NCBI GenBank assembly: GCA_947074205.1
Contig: CAMTOQ010000029.1
Coordinates: 1-37,974 of the forward strand
DNA: 37,974 nt
Source of the DNA: an uncultured Bacteroides sp.
Lineage (GTDB): Bacteria; Bacteroidota; Bacteroidia; Bacteroidales; Bacteroidaceae
Direction of reading: 5' to 3'
Positions 1 through 8,566 of the stretch are shown here, piece by piece. Numbering within the stretch: position 1 is the first letter of the stretch; each line of letters opens with the position of its first letter. Position numbers and translations under genes: made by a program. The notes under the pieces are model-generated. The model ran no database searches. It worked only from the letters and a program-made list of their open reading frames with translations, and was not told where the DNA came from.

Positions 1-4
1 GGTC

Positions 5-290
5 ATGGGAAACCTCCAGATTAAGAAAAATAATATTTGGCAACCTGTTTGTGTGCAAGAATATAGAGAAGTTTCAGTTGGCAAAATGATTGTCAGAATA
101 CCGACAATTGGAGAACAAAAAAGAATTTTATCTCTTTTTGGTAGAGAAAAAGATTTAAGAAGACTTCAAATATTGAATCAGTACTCTTTGTGATGTGTCA
201 CATACGGAACATATGAAGGAAGACTTTCAGGCGTTGGTTATTGAAGCGGAGATAATTGCCTTGCAGAGGTATTTGTCTATCATGGCTTAA
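5..290 (+). pseudogene. Possible type I restriction specificity (HsdS) C-terminal remnant
   Basis: Two short open stretches in different frames lie here: 5-193 and a second one ending with a stop at 288-290 (ATG at 213). The first contains IPTIGEQKRI, which resembles the 'P-x-x-x-EQ-x-x-I' segment that closes target-recognition domains of HsdS subunits. The second (ending LQRYLSIMA) could be its continuation after a frameshift near 190. The gene would begin upstream of the window, so only its tail is visible. No methylase or restriction subunit lies downstream. The identification rests on one short motif and could be wrong; it may simply be decayed DNA. Confidence 0.28.
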
Positions 291-320
291 AGAAGAAATA
301 GAATTAATCTTTCCATTTTT

Positions 321-351
321 TTTGCAAATATTATTTATCAGTCTATCTTTG
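321..351 (+). promoter_or_regulatory. Bacteroidetes-type promoter for a candidate small RNA
   Basis: TTTG at 321-324, a spacer of exactly 19 bases, and TATCTTTG at 344-351 match the Bacteroides consensus (TTTG-N19-TAnnTTTG). Transcription would begin near 357-360. No start codon follows before the hairpin terminator at 485-517, so this promoter seems to drive a non-coding RNA. Confidence 0.6.
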
Positions 352-357
352 TGGACT

Positions 358-518
358 TTTAATAAACGATTTAAATAAAATAATTGTTTTACAATTGTTT
401 TACAGAAGCGAAATACAGCATAGTCTAATCGATTGACAATAAAGGTGTTATCTTGGTGGTCACAAATCCGCCAGGAACCTCTAGAAACCCTTTCAGAATC
501 AATCTGAGAGGGTTTTTC
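358..518 (+). ncRNA. Candidate orphan small RNA, about 160 nt
   Basis: The segment has a consensus promoter just upstream, no ATG-initiated reading frame inside it, and an intrinsic terminator at its 3' end. Within it are an 11-base perfect tandem repeat (AATTGTTTTAC at 382-392 and 393-403) and a 9-pair hairpin (451-459 with 468-476; two G-T pairs; 8-base loop TCACAAAT). The size and layout resemble trans-acting intergenic sRNAs of Bacteroides. It could instead be an attenuated leader of the lipoprotein gene that starts at 582. I do not recognise it as a named RNA family. Confidence 0.45.
485..518 (+). terminator. Intrinsic terminator of the candidate sRNA
   Basis: A 13-base stem (485-497 with 503-515, one G-T pair) with a 5-base loop is followed by TTTTTCT. 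The stem is AAACCCTTTCAGA against TCTGAGAGGGTTT. Confidence 0.75.
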
Positions 519-581
519 TATTTAAAGAGGTTTATTTTGTACTACATCTCAAGACCTCTACTACAATTTATTATTATTACA

Positions 582-1190
582 ATGAAGAAGGCTTGTTTAT
601 ATTTAGTTATTTTCATCTTAACACTAACCTCTTGCTATAATTCAGGAGCTAAAAGAACGAATAATAGTAATACAATCGTGTCTTCAGAAATCATTGATAC
701 ATTAAAACAAGAACAATCTTTTTTAAAAAAGAAAGTTCTTACGAATAATACAATCAAGAGAGATACTACAATAATTAATTACGATATATCTTACACTATT
801 CAAGATAATGAGGATGTTATTCTAACTTCTGCAATAACAGATGGTAAAGGGTTGGATACAGTGTATCATGCAGGAAAAGTAATTATTCTAGATATCAAAT
901 ATTCTAAAGAGAATATTCTGTATAAAGAAATCAGCAGGGACTTTTTTAACTCTTATATCCCGGAAGAAGAAATAGAACAATATTCTATCTCTTACTTTAG
1001 TCTAGGTAAGGTAGACAATAGCGAAAAAATATTCTTTACTATCAGTTTATGTCATCCAGATACTGATATTTGTTATTGGTTTGAATTATCTGTGTCGAAA
1101 AGAGGCAGCATTGAGATTAAAGATATAAGTTCAGTTATGGATGTGTTTGAGAGTGATGAGCACTTTGACTTAAACCCAACAACTCACTAG
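582..1190 (+). CDS. Small secreted lipoprotein, DUF4738-like
   Basis: This encodes 202 residues starting at ATG 582. The frame is open further upstream to 453, but that would run through the terminator at 485-517 and would put a non-signal-like sequence ahead of MKKACLYLVIFILTLTSC. From 582 the protein starts with a typical lipoprotein signal whose lipobox cysteine is residue 18. The mature part contains blocks (IQDNEDVILTSAITDGKGLD, HPDTDICYWFEL) that resemble the Bacteroides DUF4738 family of unknown function. No catalytic motif is visible. Its last 56 bases overlap the 3' end of the convergent gene at 1135-1620. The family assignment is from memory; lipidation is strongly supported. Confidence 0.7.
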   Translation: MKKACLYLVIFILTLTSCYNSGAKRTNNSNTIVSSEIIDTLKQEQSFLKKKVLTNNTIKRDTTIINYDISYTIQDNEDVILTSAITDGKGLDTVYHAGKVIILDIKYSKENILYKEISRDFFNSYIPEEEIEQYSISYFSLGKVDNSEKIFFTISLCHPDTDICYWFELSVSKRGSIEIKDISSVMDVFESDEHFDLNPTTH

Positions 1191-1620
1191 GATAGTTAAT
1201 CACATAAGTCTTCCCTTTTGAAGTCGTCACCTTAGCCAACTCTTTTCTATTTATTGCAGCCATATAAAACTTACCTAGCTTGGGTGAGCGAAACCAGCCG
1301 ATATACCCCATGAACCCTCCACTGCCAAACACTCTGATGGTATTATGCAGATCTTGTTTAGTCACCGACTGAACGCTTGTGATATCCGATATCACAATGG
1401 AGCTTAGGACTTGCTTTACAACGATGCTATCTTTCTCCACATATACGCAGCAAGGAGCTTGTAGAGTGAAAATGAGAAACACAATTATAAGCAATATTGA
1501 CGGAATAACAGAGAGCCAGCTAGTAGTATTAATGACATAGGCTATCACAAAACCAAGTATCACTAAGCATATTAAGGATAATATTACCACTGCCCTATCT
1601 GGTTTAAACGTATATTTCAT
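1135..1620 (-). CDS. PH-domain-like membrane protein
   Basis: This encodes 161 residues. Two hydrophobic segments (about residues 10-30 and 34-54) form a hairpin in the inner membrane. They are followed by a soluble part of about 100 residues that resembles bacterial PH (bPH) domains of Bacteroidetes, with the characteristic block FGSGGFMGYIGWFRSPKLGK (about residues 98-117). The function of these proteins is unknown. The C-terminus (SQSAHHSQTHP) is encoded inside the 3' end of the convergent lipoprotein gene. This unusual tail may mean that the original stop was lost and the frame now reads into the neighbour. Confidence 0.7.
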   Translation of the reverse strand: MKYTFKPDRAVVILSLICLVILGFVIAYVINTTSWLSVIPSILLIIVFLIFTLQAPCCVYVEKDSIVVKQVLSSIVISDITSVQSVTKQDLHNTIRVFGSGGFMGYIGWFRSPKLGKFYMAAINRKELAKVTTSKGKTYVINYPSELLGLSQSAHHSQTHP

Positions 1621-1675
1621 TTCTCTGTATTTTAGAAGATTCTTTAGAACTTATGGGTTCAGCCAATATTAAACT

Positions 1676-2849
1676 TTACAATACACTCGACTTAGCACTA
1701 CCTTCGAATCGCGAATCATTACCACGCTTGGTTTGTCGACCAAAGTCAAATGTATAGCGTAGCTTGATATTGACGTATCGGCTACCCCATGGTCTCGAAA
1801 GATATTCATAATTATTGAAATGACCGCTACCGAACCCTGATTTTACCCATCCTTTCTTTCAGTTGAGCGAATGCATGGCGAGTTGACCATAGAAGTTGCC
1901 CACCGTATATTGAGCCGGCAGATTGAGTTTATCGCTAAAGTTAGCCAGATTGGAGTGTCAATTTATCATATAGCAAGCACTTGGAAAAATACCATAGTTA
2001 TTTAACGACAGATTGATTAATCCTGTATGCGATTCGTAGACATCATAGAGCATGGCTTGTACATTCAGTCTGCCCTGGAGCAATAATACAGAAGGTATTA
2101 TAGTAGCCGAGAAGATGTTATAATTGCCACTATTCAGCATATCTTTCACCATCAGCCCATCTATAAGGAACCAGTAAGGCACAATATCGTCAATGATTTG
2201 CTCCCACCGCAAAGAGATATTCAAGGAGAATTTAATAATCGGCATCCAGCTGTACGATAACACAGAATAGAGATAGTACTGCGTCTTCAAATCGACACTC
2301 CCTTTGATCCCTGCTATCTCATTATCTTTTCGCACAGCCGCATTGTAGTAATTGGGAGTGATGGGCATCTGGCTGATACGGGCATAAGCGTAGATAGAGT
2401 TCTTCGAATTAATTTTACCGTTAAGGGTTATATCTCCGTAGATGAAAGGAGTGATATTGATCCTGCCATCGTTCACTTTGTAAGAGTTAACTGGAATCTC
2501 TAACTGACCGCCCAAGCTCCAGTTATCAGATAAAGAGTGATTATTGGCTTCGGTAACCGCATAGCCACCATATTTATACTTCACCTTTATCAGTGGTTTC
2601 AACCTTGTTATTTATCATATCAACACGCAATCCTGCAGGCATCATTTTGGAGAGCATATCCATCACATTCATAGAGTGCTGCTTCACCTTCTTAGCCGGC
2701 ACATAGGCAATACCATTGTTGATGGCACACTGTTTTGATGCTTCAACAACCACCACGCCTAGATGGTAGATTTTAATGAAGTCGTTTGATCGTTGCGTAT
2801 TGCAGACTAGTGTCTAAAGCAGGGCTAGCAGGAGTATGCTCTTTTTCAT
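1676..2849 (-). pseudogene. Broken outer-membrane beta-barrel (TonB receptor-like) gene
   Basis: The minus strand starts with ATG at 2849 (MKKSILLLALL) and meets a stop at the twelfth codon. The same frame then continues as a plug-like segment to 2574 (GVVVVEASK..., MNVMDMLSKMMPAGLRVD, NNKVETTD). After a frame change, a beta-barrel segment runs from 2602 with in-frame stops at 1958-1960 and 1859-1861. It ends at 1676 with VNIKLRYTFDFGRQTKRGND, a typical C-terminal strand region of the outer-membrane beta-barrel family (PF14905-like). Intact members have about 700-800 residues, while only about 390 codons remain, so a large internal part between plug and barrel has been deleted as well. The gene is not functional. 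Confidence 0.8.
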
Positions 2850-2997
2850 CTTCACACTAATTTAAAGCTAGAAATATTATCAATCTATATGGGTTAGACA
2901 TGATGACCAAAAGAAATGTTACAAACATCTCTAAAAAGACTAAGTATATAGGGTGTAAAATAAACACCAGAAAATAGCTAACCTATTGGCTTTTTGT

Positions 2998-3005
2998 TAT
3001 TTTTG
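2998..3005 (+). promoter_or_regulatory. Probable -7 element of the arabinofuranosidase gene
   Basis: TATTTTTG matches TAnnTTTG and lies 57 bases before the ATG at 3063. No clear TTTG is present at the -33 position, which may mean the promoter needs an activator. Confidence 0.4.
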
Positions 3006-3062
3006 CCTTGTAATAACCTACGATGAATTTATTTCTATCTAATACATAATTAACTCTACAAG

Positions 3063-5573
3063 ATGAAAAACACTTTTTTGTACCTTTTTGCAGCTCTATT
3101 ACTATGCTGCTCGCCGACATTTGCAGCGGTGAAATCCATCACATCTAATCCCGATTCTATTTATCTTTTCTCGTATGCACTCGAAGGCGACGAAGGACGC
3201 AGTGGCTTAAAATTAGCTTGGAGCCCCGACCAGCAGAAATGGTTTCCCGTGGGCGACGGGTATAGTTTTGTGAAATGTGACTACGGTAGATGGGGTGCAG
3301 AGAAGCGTATGTTTAAACCGCAATTGACTTGGGGCACTGATGGTCAATGGCATTGCACATGGCAAATTAATCCTTCGGGTAATGAGTGGGCGTATGCCTC
3401 ATCTCCCGATTTAATACAATGGGGGCGCCAACACTACTATTATAAGAATGGTGATGCGCCAACATTCGTTGCAGCGACCAATGCCACACCCACTTACATC
3501 AATATGGATGGTCAACTACTTAACGGCTATGTTCAAAAACGTCCTTATGCCGATGTGGTAAAACTAGATCAATATGCAGATCACCGCGCTTACAAACACC
3601 AATTACACAATGAGCGTACCGAACAAGATGGTGTACGTTTTGCCGGATTAAAGCCCGTAAAGGCATATATCAATGTGACTGGCGAGAATGCCCTACCCAT
3701 CAGCGAGCATTTAATCGGTATATTCTTCGAAGATATAAACTATGCCGCAGATGGCGGTTTGTATGCCGAACTGATTCAAAACCGCGATTTTGAGTATTCT
3801 CCCAAAGATGGCTCACGACACGCAGATTGGAATAGCACTTATGCTTGGACTATAACCGGCAACAACGCTTCGCTAAGCATACAAACCGAAAATCCAATTC
3901 ACCCTAACAATGCTAACTATGCCGTGGTAGGCATAACTGCGCCCGGGGCTGCTTTGGTCAACAGCGGATGGGATGGTATTGCGGTGAAGCAAGGTGATAA
4001 GTACGACTTCTTGATGTTTGCTAAAACCATGAACGTTACATCCGGCAAAGTGGTGATAAAGCTACTTGATGCACAAGACAATACAGTGGCACAAGGCTCT
4101 ATGAACGTATCGAAAACATGGAAGAAGCATAATGTTACACTATCTGCAACAAAGAGTGTTGAGAATGCAAAATTGGCTATTTATCCACAATCCAGCGGTG
4201 AGTATGCCTTTGATATGGTGTCGCTCTTCCCACAAAAAACATTCAACAACCGCAAGAACGGTCTTCGTAATGACCTAGCACAAACATTAGCCGGTATGAA
4301 CCCACGCTTCGTGCGCTTCCCAGGTGGCTGCGTGGCACATGGCGATGGCATCGACAACATCTACGACTGGAAAGGTTCTATCGGCCCCCTCGAAACACGT
4401 AAGCCGCTACGCAACCTATGGGGCTACCATCAGACACGCGGTTTGGGCTACCACGAATACTTCTTGTTTTGCGAGGATTTAGGTGCCGAACCGGTTCCTG
4501 TAGTGGCAGCGGGCGTGCCTTGTCAAAACTCGGGCACTTGCAGTCATCACTCCAATGGCGAGTTGACTTGCGGTGGTCAGCAAGGGGGTATACCGATGGC
4601 AGAGATGGATCAGTATGTGCAAGACGTTCTAGACCTAATCGAATATGCTAATGGAGATGCAAAAAAAACGGTATGGGGCAAGAAACGTGCTGAGGCAGGT
4701 CATCCCAAGCCTTTCAACTTGAAGTATTTAGGTATTGGCAATGAAGACTTGATTACGGATGTGTTCGAGGAGCGTTTTAAGATGATCTACGACGCGGTGC
4801 AAGCCAAATATCCAGAGATTACAGTGATCGGCACAACAGGCCCTTTCTATGAGGGCACCGACTATGTGGAAGGCTGGAAGCTGGCAAACAAATATGGTGT
4901 GCCTATGGTGGACGAACATTATTACAACACGCCGGGATGGTTCATCAACAACCAAGACTTCTATGATAAGTACGACCGTAATGCCGCCAAGATATACTTG
5001 GGTGAATATGCAGCCCATCTACCCAACCGTGCCAACAATATCGAAACAGCTTTGGCCGAAGCACTATACCTTACAGCCGTGGAGCGTAATGCCGATGTGG
5101 TGACGATGACATCGTATGCACCACTATTAGCCAAAGAGGGTCATACACAGTGGAATCCAGACCTAATCTACTTCAATAATACAGAGGTGAAACCCACCGT
5201 GGGTTATTATGCTCAACAGATGTATGGAAAGAACTCGGGCACACACTACCTACCTTCTGCCACACAAGTAGACAATAATCGCAAAGAGGTGAAGAATCGT
5301 ATCGCCTCATCGGTAGTAAAAGATAATGTATCGGGTGATTTAATTGTAAAGCTAGTCAACCTTCTTCCAGTAGAGGTGAACACTGATATTGCCTTGCCAG
5401 AGCTAAAGGGCATGAGCCATACAGCAACTAAAACACTATTGACGGGCAACCCTTCTGACACAAAAGCTACCCCATCTACTTCTCAGCTTGAAGTAAGCGA
5501 GAGTTTTGTATACGAAATGCCCCCTTACTCGTTTACGGTAATTCGTATTCCGGCAAGTGGGGACAAAAAATAA
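3063..5573 (+). CDS. Secreted GH51 alpha-L-arabinofuranosidase with extra N-terminal module
   Basis: This encodes 836 residues. A signal peptide (MKNTFLYLFAALLLCCSPTFA) sends it to the periplasm or beyond. Residues about 25-165 form a module with propeller-like blocks (LKLAWSPDQQKWFPVGDGY, WAYASSPDLIQW) reminiscent of GH43-type arabinosidase blades. Residues about 200-830 are a GH51 arabinofuranosidase: ISEHLIGIFFEDINYAADGG, a carbohydrate-binding-like insert, PRFVRFPGGC, the acid/base Glu561 in GIGNED and the nucleophile Glu648 in YLGEYAA, followed by the C-terminal beta domain. It should release arabinofuranose from arabinan or arabinoxylan side chains. It stands alone: no SusC/SusD pair or sensor is adjacent, and the nearest barrel gene upstream is broken. 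It ends before a strong terminator. Confidence 0.9.
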   Translation: MKNTFLYLFAALLLCCSPTFAAVKSITSNPDSIYLFSYALEGDEGRSGLKLAWSPDQQKWFPVGDGYSFVKCDYGRWGAEKRMFKPQLTWGTDGQWHCTWQINPSGNEWAYASSPDLIQWGRQHYYYKNGDAPTFVAATNATPTYINMDGQLLNGYVQKRPYADVVKLDQYADHRAYKHQLHNERTEQDGVRFAGLKPVKAYINVTGENALPISEHLIGIFFEDINYAADGGLYAELIQNRDFEYSPKDGSRHADWNSTYAWTITGNNASLSIQTENPIHPNNANYAVVGITAPGAALVNSGWDGIAVKQGDKYDFLMFAKTMNVTSGKVVIKLLDAQDNTVAQGSMNVSKTWKKHNVTLSATKSVENAKLAIYPQSSGEYAFDMVSLFPQKTFNNRKNGLRNDLAQTLAGMNPRFVRFPGGCVAHGDGIDNIYDWKGSIGPLETRKPLRNLWGYHQTRGLGYHEYFLFCEDLGAEPVPVVAAGVPCQNSGTCSHHSNGELTCGGQQGGIPMAEMDQYVQDVLDLIEYANGDAKKTVWGKKRAEAGHPKPFNLKYLGIGNEDLITDVFEERFKMIYDAVQAKYPEITVIGTTGPFYEGTDYVEGWKLANKYGVPMVDEHYYNTPGWFINNQDFYDKYDRNAAKIYLGEYAAHLPNRANNIETALAEALYLTAVERNADVVTMTSYAPLLAKEGHTQWNPDLIYFNNTEVKPTVGYYAQQMYGKNSGTHYLPSATQVDNNRKEVKNRIASSVVKDNVSGDLIVKLVNLLPVEVNTDIALPELKGMSHTATKTLLTGNPSDTKATPSTSQLEVSESFVYEMPPYSFTVIRIPASGDKK

Positions 5574-5643
5574 GGATAGAAATATTCCAACAAGCCCACC
5601 CAAAAAGGTAAGTTCTATAGTATATAGATAATCAAGACTTTAT

Positions 5644-5682
5644 AAAAGCACGGTTTTTCCTTAAAAGAACCGTGCTTTTTCC
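5644..5682 (+). terminator. Intrinsic terminator after the GH51 gene
   Basis: A 12-base perfect stem (AAAAGCACGGTT at 5644-5655 with its complement at 5668-5679) is followed by T residues. Confidence 0.85.
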
Positions 5683-5703
5683 ATAGAAGAATCAGGTTTT
5701 TTA

Positions 5704-5755
5704 CAGTGTACTGAGTTTAGTTCTGCAGTGTACTGCAGTGTACTGAGCTTAGTTC
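5704..5755. repeat. Short direct repeats, CAGTGTACTG units
   Basis: CAGTGTACTG occurs at 5704-5713, 5726-5735 and 5736-5745. The copies at 5704-5723 and 5736-5755 extend to 20 bases with one mismatch. They lie in the 402-base gap between the GH51 gene and the next gene. Apart from this repeat, the terminator and the promoter near 5932, I see nothing else in that gap. Confidence 0.8.
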
Positions 5756-5931
5756 ACTTTTCGGGTTATTAAAACTATATAAGTTCACTTTACTAGATTT
5801 TAGACCCAACGTGGTTAACTTTCTCAGTTTTTATTCCTAAACAGATAAATATTTTCATCACACTAATCTAGCGACATTATAGAAGCACATTAATAGTTAG
5901 CTATATACGTGGATAAAGAGTTTAATTTATC

Positions 5932-5939
5932 TAACTTTG
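5932..5939 (+). promoter_or_regulatory. Probable -7 element upstream of the double-domain secreted protein
   Basis: TAACTTTG fits TAnnTTTG and lies 37 bases before the ATG at 5976. The -33 position has no clear TTTG. Confidence 0.4.
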
Positions 5940-5975
5940 AGAATCACTAAGAACAATTAAATCAAGATCCAAGTT

Positions 5976-6875
5976 ATGACTGAAACGACAATTCGTAGAA
6001 CACATAACCTACTTATATTTTTCCTCTTGATAACTACCTCAGCATCAACCCAACCCCAACATGGAATGTCAGAAAGGGATGGCTCATCTATTCATCATGC
6101 TGCACTTTATACGGATGGCTGCGCAGAACAAATTAAAACGTTCTATAAAGCATATATGGAGGATGTGCTACACAATGGATCCATAAATGATACATTATGT
6201 AAAACCTATTTAACGGAGGAGCTACAAGAGAAAGTCACAAGGTTGATATACGCCACAGGAGGCGAACCAATAATCCGGGCGCAAGATATGAATTTAGATG
6301 CTATAGAGACATTGAATGTTAAAGCTCTTGGTGACGATTGGTACCTTGTCAGTTACCGTTGGGGCAAGGAAGAGAACAGTGACCTAACCGAGATTCCTAT
6401 TAAAGCTAAGAATAGGGACGGTGTATGCAAAATCATCTATAACACTCCACCTTGGAACGGAACTGAATATGGCGATCAGCAGCTTAAAGAGAAACAAACA
6501 GTCCAAATCAATCAAGCATCCGCGCTTGCTTTCCTTGAGAGCTTCTACAAAGCCTATACCTATGAGTATTGCAGTATGCCTAAAAACTTAAGCGGCAAAC
6601 TAGCCTCCTTGCGAGAGCAGTATCTTTCTAAGGATGCTATAGCCCAATACAAGAACGCAGAAGAGGAGAGTAAAATGGATGGTTATAGCGGTTACGACCT
6701 CGTAATTGATAATTTCGACTTTGATACACTGTGGGAGCAGAATCTTAACTTTAAGGCAATGGGGAACAATGACTTTTTAGTATCTTACCAGAACGGCATT
6801 AAACATAATCTGGTCGTTTCAATAATAAAGGAAACGGGAAACTATAAGATTAACAGTATTAAAGTGTTGGGATAA
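5976..6875 (+). CDS. Secreted protein with two DUF3828-like domains
   Basis: This encodes 299 residues. A hydrophobic N-terminal segment (LLIFFLLITTSAST, about residues 12-25) looks like a signal peptide; with its cleavage site the protein would be periplasmic. The mature part is an internal duplication. The first unit starts IKTFYKAYMEDVL and the second LESFYKAYTYEYC. Each continues with a block of the type 'TYLTEELQEK' or 'QYLSKDAIAQ', a 'DLDAIETLNVKALGDDWYLVSY' or 'NFDFDTLWEQNLNFKAMGNNDFLVSY' region and a final strand. This pattern resembles DUF3828-type NTF2-like secreted proteins. No catalytic residues are evident. Function unknown; it is monocistronic, and a bidirectional terminator separates it from hisS. 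Confidence 0.7.
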   Translation: MTETTIRRTHNLLIFFLLITTSASTQPQHGMSERDGSSIHHAALYTDGCAEQIKTFYKAYMEDVLHNGSINDTLCKTYLTEELQEKVTRLIYATGGEPIIRAQDMNLDAIETLNVKALGDDWYLVSYRWGKEENSDLTEIPIKAKNRDGVCKIIYNTPPWNGTEYGDQQLKEKQTVQINQASALAFLESFYKAYTYEYCSMPKNLSGKLASLREQYLSKDAIAQYKNAEEESKMDGYSGYDLVIDNFDFDTLWEQNLNFKAMGNNDFLVSYQNGIKHNLVVSIIKETGNYKINSIKVLG

Positions 6876-6890
6876 AATACCCACTATATA

Positions 6891-6928
6891 CAAGAGAAGC
6901 CCGAATCCAACGATTCGGGCTTCTCTTG
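6891..6928. terminator. Bidirectional terminator between convergent genes
   Basis: A 17-base perfect stem (6891-6907 with 6912-6928) has a 4-base loop. It sits between the convergent ends of the 5976 gene and hisS and can serve both. Confidence 0.85.
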
Positions 6929-6948
6929 TATTATAATAAGACCAATGC

Positions 6949-8316
6949 TTATGCCTCTCCTACTAGTGCGATCAACTCTTCTTTATCTACTAGTTTTTGC
7001 TCACCGGTAGTCATATTCTTGAGTGTCACTTTACCTTCAGCTAATTCCGACTCACCAATAATGGCCACGAATGGAACGTTCTTAGCATTTGCATAGCTCA
7101 TCTGCTTCTTCATCTTCGCAGAGTCTGGATAAAGCTCGGCACGGATACCTGCGGCACGAACATCTAGAAGCAGCGACAAAGCAAAGCTAGCCTCTTTCTC
7201 CCCAAAGTTAACAAAGAGTAATTTAGTAGCATTAGCTGTTTCACTTGGATAAAGCTCTAGTTGGTTGAGCACGTCATAGATACGGTCGGCACCAAAAGAG
7301 ATACCTACACCCGATACGCCCGGCATGCCAAATACACCTGTAAGGTTGTCGTAACGACCTCCACCGGTGATGCTACCAATCTGTACATCTAGCGCTTTTA
7401 CTTCGAATATGGCGCCAGTGTAGTAGTTCAATCCGCGAGCTAGAGTAAGATCGAGTTCAATCTCGTTTTTCAATCCAAGGCTTTCTAGGGTACTAAGGAT
7501 AAATTCGCTCTCCTCTACCCCTTTAAGTCCAATCTCAGAAGCTGCTAGAATCTCTTTTAGAGAGGCTAGTTTTTCCATATTTGTACCACTCAAAAGAATG
7601 ATGGGTTGAAGCTTAGCAATAGCCTCATCGTCGATACCTTTTGATTGGAGTTCTTCGTTCACCTTATCTAGACCAATTTTGTCTAATTTGTCGATAGCTA
7701 CTGTGATATCCACAATCTTATCCGCTTGACCAATGATTTCGGCAATACCCGAAAGGATTTTGCGGTTGTTGATCTTGATTGATACACGGATGCCAAACTT
7801 AGTAAATACGGTGTCAATAATTTGCATCAACTCTACTTCGTTGAGCAATGAGTCGCTACCTACTACATCGGCATCGCACTGATAGAATTCACGGTAACGA
7901 CCTTTTTGAGGACGATCGGCACGCCATACGGGTTGAATTTGATAACGTTTGAAGGGGAAAGTGATTTCATCACGATGCATCACTACGTAGCGAGCAAAAG
8001 GTACAGTCAAATCGTAGCGTAGACCTTTCTCACAGAATTTACTAGCTAACTTTGCTGCATCACGACTTAGCAACTCTTCATCAGTGATACCTTTGAAGTA
8101 GTCGCCCGAGTTTTGTATCTTAAATAGCAACTTGTCACCTTCTTCGCCATATTTACCCATCAGCGTAGAAAGCATCTCCATAGAAGGAGTCTCTATCTGT
8201 TGAAAGCCATAAAGATGATAAACTTCGCGTATCGTATTGAATATATAGTTGCGTTTCGCCATTTCTACAGGCGAAAAGTCTCTAGTTCCTTTAGGAATAC
8301 TTGGTTTTGCTGCCAT
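6949..8316 (-). CDS. hisS: Histidyl-tRNA synthetase
   Basis: This encodes 455 residues and charges tRNA-His with histidine in the cytoplasm. It is a class II synthetase. Motif 2 lies around [13 protein letters not shown] (residues 141-153). The histidine-binding signature [15 protein letters not shown] and GGGRYDNL follow, and a C-terminal anticodon-binding domain is visible ([10 protein letters not shown] ... [28 protein letters not shown]). The length is normal for the family. The start at 8316 gives [14 protein letters not shown], the usual N-terminus with motif 1 downstream. It has its own consensus promoter (8348-8378) and terminator (6891-6928), so it is transcribed alone. Confidence 0.97.
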   Translation of the reverse strand: MAAKPSIPKGTRDFSPVEMAKRNYIFNTIREVYHLYGFQQIETPSMEMLSTLMGKYGEEGDKLLFKIQNSGDYFKGITDEELLSRDAAKLASKFCEKGLRYDLTVPFARYVVMHRDEITFPFKRYQIQPVWRADRPQKGRYREFYQCDADVVGSDSLLNEVELMQIIDTVFTKFGIRVSIKINNRKILSGIAEIIGQADKIVDITVAIDKLDKIGLDKVNEELQSKGIDDEAIAKLQPIILLSGTNMEKLASLKEILAASEIGLKGVEESEFILSTLESLGLKNEIELDLTLARGLNYYTGAIFEVKALDVQIGSITGGGRYDNLTGVFGMPGVSGVGISFGADRIYDVLNQLELYPSETANATKLLFVNFGEKEASFALSLLLDVRAAGIRAELYPDSAKMKKQMSYANAKNVPFVAIIGESELAEGKVTLKNMTTGEQKLVDKEELIALVGEA

Positions 8317-8347
8317 AATGTATGATCAATTAATTGATTTTGAAATG

Positions 8348-8378
8348 CAAAATTAGTGCTTTTCCAGCTAGCATCAAA
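8348..8378 (-). promoter_or_regulatory. Promoter of hisS
   Basis: On the minus strand, TTTG (8378-8375), exactly 19 bases, then TAATTTTG (8355-8348) gives a near-perfect Bacteroides promoter. The start of transcription would be near 8341, leaving a leader of about 25 bases before the ATG at 8316. Confidence 0.7.
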
Positions 8379-8488
8379 GTGATTCATAAATGTTATAATT
8401 CAATTAATTAGAATATCAGTCTTTTTTTCATCACCCCTATTTCGTAACCTAATAAGCGAAGAATATTAGACAAACCAATTAAAACAAG

Positions 8489-8534
8489 AACTCCCTTAAA
8501 CCGTAAAAATAATCATTCACAGTCTAAGGGAGTT
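8489..8534 (-). terminator. Terminator of the giant protease gene
   Basis: AACTCCCTTA at 8489-8498 pairs with TAAGGGAGTT at 8525-8534 across a 26-base loop. On the minus strand it is followed by TTCTTGTTTT. It lies just past the protease stop at 8567. Confidence 0.6.
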
Positions 8535-8566
8535 TTCGGAATTATTTATGTAGCAGTCCTATAGCA

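Noticed and set aside
441..480. tRNA-like or attachment-site sequence near the hairpin 451-476
   Set aside because: No acceptor stem, anticodon arm or T-arm can be formed; the hairpin alone does not make a tRNA.
453..581. Upstream extension of the lipoprotein gene
   Set aside because: It would read through an intrinsic terminator and would mask a clear lipoprotein signal that begins at 582.
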